Shown here: positions 6,993-16,554 of the stretch, in pieces
Layout of the letters: the number at the start of each line of letters is the position of its first letter
Numbering within the stretch: the stretch's first letter is position 1
Source of the DNA: JAABVY01 sp964627935
Lineage (GTDB): Bacteria > Zixibacteria > MSB-5A5 > JAABVY01
Direction of reading: 5' to 3'
Assembly: GCA_964627935.1 (NCBI GenBank)
Contig: CAZVLB010000011.1
Span: forward strand, 1 to 64,000
DNA length: 64,000 nt
Translations under genes and position numbers: made by a program
Notes under the pieces: generated by a model
What the model saw: only the letters and a program-made list of their open reading frames with translations
Databases searched by the model: none
What the model was told of the DNA's origin: nothing

Positions 6993-9014
6993 TTACTTAG
7001 TAGATGTGTCTTCTTTCTCAGCCTTGCGCTCTAGATTGATGATCATGGGGATATTAGACCTAACACCCTTTCCCGTGACAATTGCGTGGTACTGCTTAAG
7101 ATTCGGCAATGTCTGGACAAGATCCCTTCCAATATAATTCCCAAGGAAATTAAAACTTGTTTCATCAAACGCTTGAAAACACACGATTGTGTTACATTGT
7201 GTCAAGACGGTCTTCGACACGTTGGCCGTCCTTTGGGCTATAACTAGCATTCCGACGCCATACTTCCTACCCTGCAAGGCCACCTGTCCCATCTTATTGA
7301 CGAGCGCCTTATTACTGCCATAATCCCCCAAATCGCCAAGGAAAGTTGTCTCTGGAGTAATTGTGTGCGCTTCTTCCAATACAAGAGTAATCTTGGCGGG
7401 AGTCCCGGCTTCATAGCTCTTCTTTGCGTAGTCAAAAAGAATCTCAAATAGCTTCTCAGTAGTCTTGAGAACGTCAGAAGTATTGCTAATACTAGGCAGC
7501 TCAACAATGCCGACTTTCCGGTCTTTACCATCTAGAAATTCATTGATATTGTCCTTATTTAGCGTCACCTGTTCCATTTTGCATTCCTTGAGTTCTCTTA
7601 CCCATTCACCAGTGAAGTCGACACAAATGACACGTGTGTCAGTTACAAGTTCCTTTATCAGTTCTCTTGCAATGAACGACTTGCCCGATCCGGTTACACC
7701 AAGTAGAGCCATGTGATGACTTACTGCGTCCTTGAGATTGAGAATAGAAGGCAGAGTCGTATTCGGAATCACACCGAGGCGATACTCAGGATATTTGTAC
7801 TCTTGAATACTAATGTCGCTTGTGTCCGCTTTGAACAGCGGCGTATTTATATAAGGTACCCAGCCATATTTTTGAAACGATAATGTGCTTGCTTCCCACT
7901 CGCCAAGTTGTATAGCCTCACCCGTAATGAAACCTGTCTCATTTCTATGTTCCAATATCTCCTTGGCCGTCGTTCCGCTCACGACTTGATAGAACAAGCG
8001 GCGCTTTCCGATACGAAGCTCCAGCAAATCGCCTTCTTGTAAGTCATCTTCTTTTTGTGAATATTCGAACCGGATTTTGCCAATATGGGAACCTTCGATT
8101 ACCACACCAACAAAGTTGTTTATGTTCAGCTCAGTTGCCATAGCCTTCTTTTCATCTTCGTCGGTGATCTTAAAGACGACGTTCTTATCAAGCTGTGAAT
8201 TCTGCTCCTTTTGCATTCGCAATTGCAACACTTTGGACCACTTCTCTTGGTTCAGAAGATAAGTATCAAATACGATGCCCGTCACAACCCAATCATCAAA
8301 ATCCTGCATGGAGTATCTGAACCTAACGATATTGAACTTCGCGATTCCTTTGCGATCCTCGAATAGTTTTACTAGGAATATCTTCTTTGCCTGGACACTA
8401 AATATCTCACCGATGGCATTCTCGTTGAAACGCTCCTTCTTCGTTGCGAATGTGCTCTTAATGCGTTTCGGATTGATTAAAAGGATGAAGGACCAGAGTA
8501 CGAATAGGGTGACTGTGTAGTAATCCTGTATCGAATGGTAGGAAACTAGAAAGTAGATAAATACAGCGGAATAGAGTATCTTACCCTGCCCGATGAGCAC
8601 TACAAAATTCTTTAGAGACTCGGATATCCGATTCAGTCGGTGATCTGAACTTCTATTCTTGTCCTCCAATGCAAGAGCAGCAACTGACAATACTAGCAGT
8701 AACCCAAGTAAGCCTGAGCCGACCCACCAAATCACTGGGTCTTGGAATTCACCGCGAATCGCTATTAGTACGAGCAAGAGGGGGACGCTATTGGTTATGA
8801 CATTCTTTGGCGATGTGTAATAGGGTTCAATGAAAAGCAGGGAGAATAGGACCATCACTATGCCGGAGTAGAACCACAGGTTATCAGTTCCTACTACTGG
8901 CAACAACGTGCCTCGAAACGACAGGTTCAATACGATAAACAAGGCCACAAACAACGCGAACAGAACGAATCTGTTTTTCAGCCATTCATACGCCTCTCTA
9001 AGCAGACCTATCAT
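6993..9014 (-). CDS. Membrane-anchored HerA/FtsK-type ATPase (DUF87)
   Basis: The 673-residue product has an N-terminal region with several predicted membrane segments (roughly 15-35, 45-65, 70-90, 95-115 and two more before 160). A beta-rich stretch follows (about 190-390), then a HerA-like ATPase core. LLGVTGSGKSFIARE (about 436-450) is the Walker A motif and ITLVLEEAHT (about 543-552) is the Walker B. Later QGRKYGVGMLVIAQRT resembles HerA/VirB4 sensor segments. HerA proteins are hexameric DNA translocases that partner with nucleases. The ATG at 9014 overlaps the TGA of the upstream hsdMS gene in ATGA, indicating translational coupling. Membrane anchoring is unusual for defence-linked HerA proteins, suggesting action at the site of DNA entry. 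Confidence 0.8.
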   Translation of the reverse strand: MIGLLREAYEWLKNRFVLFALFVALFIVLNLSFRGTLLPVVGTDNLWFYSGIVMVLFSLLFIEPYYTSPKNVITNSVPLLLVLIAIRGEFQDPVIWWVGSGLLGLLLVLSVAALALEDKNRSSDHRLNRISESLKNFVVLIGQGKILYSAVFIYFLVSYHSIQDYYTVTLFVLWSFILLINPKRIKSTFATKKERFNENAIGEIFSVQAKKIFLVKLFEDRKGIAKFNIVRFRYSMQDFDDWVVTGIVFDTYLLNQEKWSKVLQLRMQKEQNSQLDKNVVFKITDEDEKKAMATELNINNFVGVVIEGSHIGKIRFEYSQKEDDLQEGDLLELRIGKRRLFYQVVSGTTAKEILEHRNETGFITGEAIQLGEWEASTLSFQKYGWVPYINTPLFKADTSDISIQEYKYPEYRLGVIPNTTLPSILNLKDAVSHHMALLGVTGSGKSFIARELIKELVTDTRVICVDFTGEWVRELKECKMEQVTLNKDNINEFLDGKDRKVGIVELPSISNTSDVLKTTEKLFEILFDYAKKSYEAGTPAKITLVLEEAHTITPETTFLGDLGDYGSNKALVNKMGQVALQGRKYGVGMLVIAQRTANVSKTVLTQCNTIVCFQAFDETSFNFLGNYIGRDLVQTLPNLKQYHAIVTGKGVRSNIPMIINLERKAEKEDTSTK

Positions 9015-11521
9015 GATTCTTCCCCCCAAACCTCGGCTATTTTGTTCTTGATCTTCTGTTCGTGGAGTTCGATCAGCTTCTTGGCGGATTCGACAGCTGT
9101 TTGTTCTCTTTCGATATCATCCACTATTTGCTTCTGAATATCAATTGGCGGAAGTGGAATCTCAAGATTTGAGAAATTGGTTTTAGATATCTCTTTGTAA
9201 GTGCCACCTGATCCCAATCGAATCATATCCGGTACCAGTCGCAAGACCATGAACGCAACAAACGTTTCATTTACCTCTGACCGGTCTTTAATTACTATGT
9301 TCTTAAAGCCTTGATTTGTAGCCAATGGAGTTCTGACAATGCCTACTCGCCCAATAGTTGCTCTTGAAGAGACAACAACTGTATTTTCAGGGAGCAATTT
9401 GGCAGACGACTTCTTCAGACCTTGCTGGGTGATCTTCTTTTGCGATGAAGTAATGTTCGTCACAAAATCCGATTGGGGCAAATCTACAAGAGTAATCCAA
9501 TTTATGTCTCCGTCCCAGTATTCAGACTTCTTTGTGTCGGGTGTCCCACCTGATTCAATCGAAAAATACTTACCTTCCCCCAGCTTCACCATTGGCCACT
9601 TCGGGTCAATCTTGATAGTCGGTTTCCAGTTTGCGACTATCTGGCGGGCGCCGTCGATGACGCGCTGGTAGCCGTCCAGCTCCGCCACGATCTCCTTCTG
9701 CGCCTCAAGCGGGGGAAGAGGAATTCGAAAAGGTGATAATCCCTGACGAGTAATCTGGGGCTGTGCAGATCCTGATATCGTAGGTTGTAAATCAGCTTCT
9801 CTGAGTACATAATATAGATAGTCTTTAAGGACATTAGAAACCTTTGGAGTGACTACCATTGCATTGCCCGTGATCCATGATTTTGGAGTAGACATATTAA
9901 CAGTGCCGCAAGTGGCTCCCCTGCAAGTGATCAATACTTCGGGATGTTCATGATTGAATTTGTCATATCGGCCAATTACACCATTTGCCCCGAAGACTAC
10001 ATATTGACCGTCTGCCTTCATATCATTTTGGGATATTGTCTTGGGCTGATATATCTCACAAATATCAGTCAGAGGTACTAAAGGCCAACTTGCTTCTCCA
10101 CCTGATACAATTAGACGATAGCGATCACCAGTGAGATTATAATCTCCTGATTCGAGAATTACTTTTTTCTCAACCCAACTGGCAATCGGGATTTCGGTCT
10201 TATTGTCATTTTGCCAATTTTGAAGAATTGTATAAGCATCCGGTAGATCATTTGTATTGATGGCTCTCCTCTGGTCTCCCAGATCAAAACCGTCGTTGCT
10301 CACCTTTACGAATAGAATCTCGTCGTTCTGCTTGGCTCGCTCGCGGTCGAGAAATAGAATCGAAGTTTTAACTCCGCTATACGGCTTGAAAACACCCGCC
10401 GGTAACGAGACGACCGCCCAGAGGAAATTGTCTTCAATGAGCATCTTTCTGAGATTCTTATAAGCATTGCTCGATTGAAAAATAATCCCTTCGGGAACGA
10501 TAACACCTGCACGTCCCTTCAGCGTCAGGTGCTCGGCGATATAGTCCACAAAGAGCAACTCCGACCGATTAGCTTGAATCTGAAAACGCTTATGCGGGCG
10601 AATTCCGCCTTTTGGACTCATGAACGGCGGATTCGCCAGGACAATATCAAACATATCTCCCCATCGGTCTTCGTAGGTCAGAGAGTCGTACTCGAATATC
10701 TGCGGGGTATTGAAACCGTGAAGATACATATTCACCAAAGAAAGCCGCACCATGTCCGGCGAGATATCATAGCCGATTATGTTCTGACCCAATTTCTTGC
10801 GATTGTCGGGGGTTAGCTTGTCTCCGGTATAGTCGCCGTTGCTCTGAATCTCAATCAAGGAAACATCTTTAACAGCTTTCTTTGAGAAACTGGGCAAGTA
10901 TTCACTCTGTTTATAATTCGATGAATTCTGGTGCTTGATATGCTTGTATGCGGATATCAGAAACCCTGCCGTTCCGCAAGCTGGATCAAGAATGTTATCG
11001 GTTTTCTTGGGATCAACGACTTCCACAATAAAGTCGATTATATGTCTTGGTGTGCGGAATTGCCCAGCATCTCCCTGCGAACCAAGAATCGAAAGCAGAT
11101 ACTCGAAAGCGTTGCCCAATTCCTCGCTGTTGTCATAGGTAAAACCGTTAATTTCTTTAAGAAACAGATTGAGGGTTTCAGGGTCGCGATAAGGCAGGAA
11201 TGTCCCCTTGAAAATTGTTCTGAACAGTTCGGGAATTTGCTCAGATTTGGAGAATTCTGTAAGTGCATCTATATATGAAAGCATTCTCTCTTGACCGGAG
11301 AGTTCTTTGCTTAGTAACCGGCCCCAGGAATACTGCTTGAGTTTGCCCGTAAGAAATTTCGCTTTTCCGCCCAGCTCTTCATTTTCCCGATCCATGTCAT
11401 CCATGAATTTATAGATGAGCGCGGTGGTGATTTGCTCCACCTGCGCCTTGGGGTCGGGAATCTTGCCGACAAGTATCTGCCGGGCCGTGTCTATTCGTCT
11501 TTTTGTGTCTTGGTCTAGCAT
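9011..11521 (-). CDS. hsdM-hsdS: Type I restriction-modification HsdM-HsdS fusion
   Basis: This 836-residue polypeptide joins the methylase and specificity subunits of a type I system. Residues 1-475 are HsdM-like: the N-terminal helical domain, the SAM-binding motif DPACGTAGF (179-187), and the catalytic ANPPF (296-300) of an N6-adenine methyltransferase. From about 479 the HsdS part begins (WPLVPLTDICEIYQP). It has two target-recognition domains (about 480-625 and 650-815), each followed by a conserved helix (LEAQKEIVAELDGYQ, DIQKQIVDDIEREQ). No separate hsdS gene is present. Single-chain M-S proteins are known in type IIB/IIG enzymes and occasionally in type I loci. The start follows the HEPN-like gene by one base. 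Confidence 0.9.
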   Translation of the reverse strand: MLDQDTKRRIDTARQILVGKIPDPKAQVEQITTALIYKFMDDMDRENEELGGKAKFLTGKLKQYSWGRLLSKELSGQERMLSYIDALTEFSKSEQIPELFRTIFKGTFLPYRDPETLNLFLKEINGFTYDNSEELGNAFEYLLSILGSQGDAGQFRTPRHIIDFIVEVVDPKKTDNILDPACGTAGFLISAYKHIKHQNSSNYKQSEYLPSFSKKAVKDVSLIEIQSNGDYTGDKLTPDNRKKLGQNIIGYDISPDMVRLSLVNMYLHGFNTPQIFEYDSLTYEDRWGDMFDIVLANPPFMSPKGGIRPHKRFQIQANRSELLFVDYIAEHLTLKGRAGVIVPEGIIFQSSNAYKNLRKMLIEDNFLWAVVSLPAGVFKPYSGVKTSILFLDRERAKQNDEILFVKVSNDGFDLGDQRRAINTNDLPDAYTILQNWQNDNKTEIPIASWVEKKVILESGDYNLTGDRYRLIVSGGEASWPLVPLTDICEIYQPKTISQNDMKADGQYVVFGANGVIGRYDKFNHEHPEVLITCRGATCGTVNMSTPKSWITGNAMVVTPKVSNVLKDYLYYVLREADLQPTISGSAQPQITRQGLSPFRIPLPPLEAQKEIVAELDGYQRVIDGARQIVANWKPTIKIDPKWPMVKLGEGKYFSIESGGTPDTKKSEYWDGDINWITLVDLPQSDFVTNITSSQKKITQQGLKKSSAKLLPENTVVVSSRATIGRVGIVRTPLATNQGFKNIVIKDRSEVNETFVAFMVLRLVPDMIRLGSGGTYKEISKTNFSNLEIPLPPIDIQKQIVDDIEREQTAVESAKKLIELHEQKIKNKIAEVWGEES

Positions 11522-11522
11522 A

Positions 11523-12341
11523 TCAAAACAAAGTCTTACTTATTTTAGCGACTCCATCAATCAGTTCCTCAATATCCTCTTGCTTGGGTTCTGCGGTCTT
11601 TTTGTGGTCGCACAGGTTTCTCAAATCAGCAAGTCGCTGGATGTTCCGCCATACCGGCGTATCAATGACATTGTTGTCCTTTAGTAATTGGGCCAAGTCA
11701 TTTATTCCCGGATTCTTTTTTCTAACAGTTGCTTTGTGATTTGCGCACACCTGTAGCAAATGCCCTTCAAGTACGACTCCAGCTATTGCACCCGCACCCC
11801 TCACAAATCCCTTTTTGTTCAATTCTCTTGCCGAAGCCAATTCCGAATCAAACAAGTCGGCCTGAACCAGTTGCCGAATATCGAACAAGGAACTCTCGAA
11901 ACGCTTTTGAATTGCCTTGACAATATTCAGTTGTTGTGCGAAGCGCGGTATGGCTGCATCCGCTCCGACTACCTTCTCTTTCTCATACCCTCTGGTCACA
12001 TTCAACCCTTGCAAGGCATCCTCAATTACATAGTTTTCGAATGTTAAATCTTTGCGCCTGGTCTTTGACTTTTCGTACAAACTGATAAAGTCCGAGAGTC
12101 GATCAGGTAACAACTGTCGCACAAGTGCAAGGGCTTCTGAATACCAAGTCTGATAATCATTCGTAAAGCGAGGTAGCTTCTTGATAAAGTCCTTTACCTT
12201 CTTATCGTCCTTGAGAACTCGCTTAAGCTGACTGGTGAATTTTTCTGTTTGGAAAGTGCACTGGATCGCATAATAGAGCATGTCGCCTTCTTTAATAAGC
12301 TTGTCCAGATCGCTTTTGTATTTTTCCAGATTGGTTATCAT
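11523..12341 (-). CDS. HEPN-like domain protein embedded in the R-M operon
   Basis: The 272-residue all-alpha protein has a C-terminal region that looks like a HEPN domain. It includes VRGAGAIAGVVLEGHLLQVC, then IQRLADLRNLCDHKK with the R-X4-H motif at Arg241 and His246, then a final amphipathic helix. R-X4-6-H HEPN domains are often RNases used in abortive defence; some only mediate assembly. The N-terminal half (about 1-130) is helical and charged and unrecognised. It sits between hsdR (4-base gap) and hsdMS (1-base gap), so it is surely co-expressed with the R-M subunits. Toxic RNase activity controlled by the R-M complex is an inference. Confidence 0.65.
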   Translation of the reverse strand: MITNLEKYKSDLDKLIKEGDMLYYAIQCTFQTEKFTSQLKRVLKDDKKVKDFIKKLPRFTNDYQTWYSEALALVRQLLPDRLSDFISLYEKSKTRRKDLTFENYVIEDALQGLNVTRGYEKEKVVGADAAIPRFAQQLNIVKAIQKRFESSLFDIRQLVQADLFDSELASARELNKKGFVRGAGAIAGVVLEGHLLQVCANHKATVRKKNPGINDLAQLLKDNNVIDTPVWRNIQRLADLRNLCDHKKTAEPKQEDIEELIDGVAKISKTLF

Positions 12342-12345
12342 TTTC

Positions 12346-14862
12346 TTAACTCATATATTGATTAACCGGCACATAGTCCTTCACGTATTCCGGGACTTTT
12401 TCTTTCCAGCTATTCAGCGCTTTGAACTCCGCCAATGAAAAGCCGGGGTAGAAGTTCAGTTGCGAGAAGTCCTTGTTGTTTATAATCGCCCGGAACTGCT
12501 CATCGCTGACATAAACCTTCAGGTAGTTTCTGATATAAGGGACATACTTGCTTTCCGGCTTGCAGACCGAGATAAACTTTTCGACTTCTTCCTCCAGCTT
12601 GTCGTCTTTAGTTTTGAACATGTCAATCAGACCGAAAATGCGTTCCAGGAATTCCCGCCAGCTCAAGCGACGGTCGAGGTTTTCCGATTTGCGAATCTTC
12701 TCAAGATTCAGATAAAGCTCCGGTTTGTCCTCGTAACGTTCTCGGATAATCTGAACAGCTTTATCCCATTGCTCGTTGTCGACCGCTTCCTTGATCTCAT
12801 CATCTTGCTGGATTTCTTCTTTTGCCTTTTCGAACAATTTCCGGTCAACCTTCATGCCTTCCAAACCGACCGGCTTTTCGGTTAAGGTCTTGACCTTATC
12901 GGGATCGAAAACCTCAATTTCATCAATGTGGACACCGCCACCGCCGCCGTCATCGCCACCCGGACCGAGTGGTGGCAAGGTCAATACTTCATCGTAGTCG
13001 TATTTGTCTTCGAAGTACTCGCAGTTGGCGAAGAAATCAAAAAGCTTGTAGTGTTCTTTCTTCTGGGCATGATAGTCACCATATTCATCTGTATATTCAA
13101 AATCGAATTTGCGTGTTCCCCGGCCTTTGATCTGAATAAAATCTGTAGGTGAAAAAATCGGGCGCATGAGGCAAAGGTTAAGAATATCCTGACAATCGTA
13201 TCCGGTCGTCATCATGCCGACCGTAACGCACACCCTGGTCTTGCTCGATTTATAACCCTCAAGAAACCGTGTGTGACCGTTTAACACGTTGTTGGCATAG
13301 CTGATCGTGAACTGCTGCGAGCCGGCTATGTTCGACGTCACTTGAACCGCGAAGTCTGATTTGTATTTTTCTGGCCAGAGCTGGTGAGCCATAACGTTGA
13401 GAGTTTGGGTAATTTTTGAGGCGTGCTTCTGACTGACGCAAAAGATAATGCTCTTTCCGATCTCCCCACTGATCGGATCCTTCAAGGCGTTCTCTAGAAA
13501 CGTTTTGCAGAATACCTGATTGGTCTTTTCTGAAAAGAACTTTCGCTCGAAATCCCGCCCGAACATCGACTCCTCGGTCTCGACACCGTCCTCGTTTTCC
13601 ACCATGACAGCATAACCTTTTTCGGAAAGCAATTCGGCGGTGATGTCGGTCCGGGCGTCGGCGACAATCGGATTTATGAGGTAGCCCTCTCGAACACCAT
13701 CGAGCAGACTGTAGCGATATGTCGGCTCTCCGCTCTCGCAACCGAAGGTCTTGTAAGTATCGAGTAACTGGCGCTGCTCCCACGCTCTCGGGTCTTTGCC
13801 GGACAACTTATTCGGGTCGATATTTTTCAAGTAGTTCTTCGGGGTGGCGGTCAGCCCGAGTTTGTATCCCACGAAATACTCGAACACGGCACGTGAATTG
13901 CCGCCGATAGAGCGGTGGGCTTCATCAGATATGATCAAATCGAAATCGGTCGGCGAGAACAGCTTCTTGTACTTGTCCTGCGACGACAAGCTCTGAACCG
14001 TGGAAATGACTATCTCGGCGCTCTTCCAATTGTCTCGATTCTGCTTGTAAATAACCGAAGTGAAGTCGCTTTTCAGATACCTGACAAAGTTCTTATGCGC
14101 CTGATCTTCCAGTTCCAGGCGGTCCACCAGAAACAAAATGCGCTTGGCGTTTCCTGTCCTCAGGAAAAGTTTAATAATAGCGGCAGAGATCAGAGTCTTG
14201 CCGGTACCGGTTGCCATTTCGAACAAGAATCGGTCGTTTCCCTGCTCGGCGGATTTCTGTAAGGCGTGAATGGCTTTCAACTGATAAGGTCTAAGTACGC
14301 GCAGACCTTCATCGAAAATGTACTTTGCGCGAGTTTCTTCTGATTTATACTTAGGGTCGTCCTTGAACTTGGGGTTTTGAGTCAGCGCAATATAGTCTTC
14401 ATCGACTTTCTCGTCAGCCAGGCGCTTGTTGTCAGGAGTAAATTCTTTTCGGTGATTGACAGATTCCTGCCTCGGAAACTCGGTTATGATCTCTGGATTA
14501 CCGCGCTCCAAATCCCAGAAGTAGTGTAGATTGCCGTTCGACAGAATGACGAATCGAACGTTTTGGGATTTCGCGTAGCGGCGCGCCTGCTCTTTGCCGT
14601 CGAGTGGGTCTTTCTCTTCCTTCTTGGCTTCGAGTACTACCAGAGGAAAGCCTCTGTCATCAAGCAAAAGAAAGTCGATATAACCGTGCTTCGTTTTTTC
14701 AAAGTCATGCCCGAACGCGTCGATGTCCTTCTCGGTCAGCTTGACGTTCGGTTCGAGCTGTATATTCGCGGGGTCACTGTCATCATCAAAAAAGCGCCAA
14801 CCGGCGTCTTCCAGTAGCTTATTGATCTTAATCCTTGCTTTTGCTTCTTTATTATTTGCCAT
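12346..14862 (-). CDS. hsdR: Type I restriction enzyme R subunit
   Basis: This 838-residue HsdR cuts unmethylated DNA after ATP-driven translocation. The N-terminal nuclease site is visible as YIDFLLLDDRG (Asp63) and LVVLEAKKEEKDP (Glu78 and Lys80). The SF2 motor shows Walker A ATGTGKT (217-223), SDEAH (motif II, 312-316), LGLTATPKN (motif III) and QIKGRGTRKFD (motif VI). An acidic, Gly-rich linker (PPLGPGGDDGGGGGVHIDEI) separates the motor from a C-terminal helical domain. An ATG at 14862, two bases after the abiEii stop, is preferred over the TTG at 14868. Length and motif order fit the EcoKI/EcoEI-like type I family. Confidence 0.93.
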   Translation of the reverse strand: MANNKEAKARIKINKLLEDAGWRFFDDDSDPANIQLEPNVKLTEKDIDAFGHDFEKTKHGYIDFLLLDDRGFPLVVLEAKKEEKDPLDGKEQARRYAKSQNVRFVILSNGNLHYFWDLERGNPEIITEFPRQESVNHRKEFTPDNKRLADEKVDEDYIALTQNPKFKDDPKYKSEETRAKYIFDEGLRVLRPYQLKAIHALQKSAEQGNDRFLFEMATGTGKTLISAAIIKLFLRTGNAKRILFLVDRLELEDQAHKNFVRYLKSDFTSVIYKQNRDNWKSAEIVISTVQSLSSQDKYKKLFSPTDFDLIISDEAHRSIGGNSRAVFEYFVGYKLGLTATPKNYLKNIDPNKLSGKDPRAWEQRQLLDTYKTFGCESGEPTYRYSLLDGVREGYLINPIVADARTDITAELLSEKGYAVMVENEDGVETEESMFGRDFERKFFSEKTNQVFCKTFLENALKDPISGEIGKSIIFCVSQKHASKITQTLNVMAHQLWPEKYKSDFAVQVTSNIAGSQQFTISYANNVLNGHTRFLEGYKSSKTRVCVTVGMMTTGYDCQDILNLCLMRPIFSPTDFIQIKGRGTRKFDFEYTDEYGDYHAQKKEHYKLFDFFANCEYFEDKYDYDEVLTLPPLGPGGDDGGGGGVHIDEIEVFDPDKVKTLTEKPVGLEGMKVDRKLFEKAKEEIQQDDEIKEAVDNEQWDKAVQIIRERYEDKPELYLNLEKIRKSENLDRRLSWREFLERIFGLIDMFKTKDDKLEEEVEKFISVCKPESKYVPYIRNYLKVYVSDEQFRAIINNKDFSQLNFYPGFSLAEFKALNSWKEKVPEYVKDYVPVNQYMS

Positions 14863-14864
14863 AG

Positions 14865-15704
14865 TCAATTATGTGTTTGATTGGTGATTCCACTTAGTAA
14901 CTCCTCCAGCTCTTCCAATACGGTATCAAAATCCGGTAAGTCGCTGAGCTGGTGCGCCAGTCCCCGCACCCAATACTGTCGGGCTTCTTCGGCGCGTTCC
15001 GGATTCATGAAGTCCGCTGTCACGGGTTCAGGAATACCTTTGAATTCACACTTTCTTTTCAGTATCCCCCAAATGCTGTCATTTGAAAAGTCGTTTTCAT
15101 ATTTCTTGAGAAGTACCCAAACATCGTAATAATCCCTGCTCTTGCCTCTTTGAAGAATGCTTCTCAACTTTTCGGAGATTATTTCTTCAAGCGAATAGAG
15201 TTTAAGCTCGGTTTCAATATCATCGGAGTAACCTGAGAGAAGTTTTCTGGTGACCGGCTCGGTCAGGACAATCTCCTCAAAAGCGATATCGACCCGGACA
15301 TTATTCTTCTGACCGCTCGACTTCCGCAGCGGGCCGTCATAGCCCAGCTTGAGTTGGGCTGAGACAATGTCATTGCCCGATCGGGGATATTGGGAATATT
15401 CGACAATTCTCATGCTCAGGCCGAAGAGTCTGCCGACTTGATCAACGGCTTGCTTGAAAACAGACTGGATATCTTTTGGCTTCAGTTTGACTTGGGAAGT
15501 GAAATCCAGGTCTTCGGAAAATCGCCATTCAGGATAATAGAACTTTTTAAGAGCGGTACCGCCTTTGAACAGCAGGTGTTGGTTAAAGGAATCTATTCGT
15601 GCCAGAGCCTGCAGCACTTTGGACAAGGCGTAGTCTTTCTCAATAATCCCCGGGTGTATGCCTTTGTCGGCGGCGATGGCTCTAATGATATCTGCTTCTA
15701 TCAT
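14865..15704 (-). CDS. abiEii: AbiEii/AbiGii-family nucleotidyltransferase toxin
   Basis: The 279-residue protein matches the AbiEii (PF08843) nucleotidyltransferase family, the toxin of type IV toxin-antitoxin / abortive infection systems. The catalytic pattern is GGTALKKFYYPEWRFSEDLDF, with Gly48-Gly49 and Ser63 to Asp67. Further conserved-looking parts are VRVDIAFEEIVLTEP and SRDYYDVWVLLKKY. Known members inhibit translation, for example by adding nucleotides to tRNA acceptor stems. It is three bases downstream of its antitoxin gene and two bases upstream of hsdR. It is thus the second gene of the large defence operon rather than a free-standing module. Confidence 0.88.
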   Translation of the reverse strand: MIEADIIRAIAADKGIHPGIIEKDYALSKVLQALARIDSFNQHLLFKGGTALKKFYYPEWRFSEDLDFTSQVKLKPKDIQSVFKQAVDQVGRLFGLSMRIVEYSQYPRSGNDIVSAQLKLGYDGPLRKSSGQKNNVRVDIAFEEIVLTEPVTRKLLSGYSDDIETELKLYSLEEIISEKLRSILQRGKSRDYYDVWVLLKKYENDFSNDSIWGILKRKCEFKGIPEPVTADFMNPERAEEARQYWVRGLAHQLSDLPDFDTVLEELEELLSGITNQTHN

Positions 15705-15707
15705 AGT

Positions 15708-16514
15708 CTAATGTGTTTTCCATTCCGTTAGATTCTTCGGGTCAACATTGACGCGGAGGCGCCATTCCTTATTTACGCGACTATCGCTTGGCTTTCCACC
15801 CGGATCCAAACTAAGGTAGCCGTAACCGATGTGGCGTTTGAGCTTTTTCCTGAAAGCGGGTTTTTCGATTTCGAGCACGTCCATCAGATAGCCGAGCCGT
15901 TTCATGATCGCGCCGTTTTTCATGCGTAAAGCGTAATCCAAAACGGTTTCAAAATTGATATCCTCGCGTCCGTTCCATAAGCCCTTGGCGACTTCGACTA
16001 TTTCACCGCAATAGCGGGGCTGATCCAGACAGTCCACAATCGCCTTTTCCTTGTCGGCGACCTTTACTTTCTGATTGCCGACCCATTGCTCGTCGAACCC
16101 GAAAAAGCGTTCCGGACGCAGTTTGACGAATTTGAATGTTGTTCCCTGGAGCTCTACCGGTCTTTTGAGCTTGGTGGAGGCGATAAAGACGGTACGGGAC
16201 GGCTGTTCGGTCCAGCCGTAAAAGTCCAGCGCCGTCCAATAACTGACATAGTACGGTTCCACGAGGTACGAGGCGATGATGATGCCTTCTTCAGTGAAGC
16301 GGCCTGTTTTCCACGCCACCGGCGGAATCACGAGGTATTTGCCCCTCTGAATCCTCTGTAGTTTGCGTTTCTTGACGAGCTGATGCACCAGCTTATTTAT
16401 CATCGGCTTGCCGTTATCAAAGAGTCTGGCGGCTTCGTCTACCGTGAATACCCTGATACCTTTTTCTCCCAGGGTGGCGATGAAATTTTCTTCTTTGGCG
16501 CTTATTCCGGCCAT
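15708..16514 (-). CDS. abiEi: AbiEi-family antitoxin / transcriptional regulator
   Basis: The 268-residue protein resembles AbiEi antitoxins. It has an N-terminal winged-helix region (FTVDEAARLFDNGKPMINKL, then LVKKRKLQRIQRGKYLVIPP) and a longer C-terminal domain with SYWTALDFYGWTEQPSRTVF and the KVADKEKAIVDCLDQPRYCG segment. In known AbiE systems this protein represses its own operon by binding inverted repeats at the promoter. Here it is the first gene of eight, so it could control the entire restriction, HEPN and nuclease set. Its promoter is at 16555-16583. Confidence 0.88.
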   Translation of the reverse strand: MAGISAKEENFIATLGEKGIRVFTVDEAARLFDNGKPMINKLVHQLVKKRKLQRIQRGKYLVIPPVAWKTGRFTEEGIIIASYLVEPYYVSYWTALDFYGWTEQPSRTVFIASTKLKRPVELQGTTFKFVKLRPERFFGFDEQWVGNQKVKVADKEKAIVDCLDQPRYCGEIVEVAKGLWNGREDINFETVLDYALRMKNGAIMKRLGYLMDVLEIEKPAFRKKLKRHIGYGYLSLDPGGKPSDSRVNKEWRLRVNVDPKNLTEWKTH

Positions 16515-16554
16515 TTGCGATTCCGGTTAATGATAATGCTTGTTTTCAGTAATT

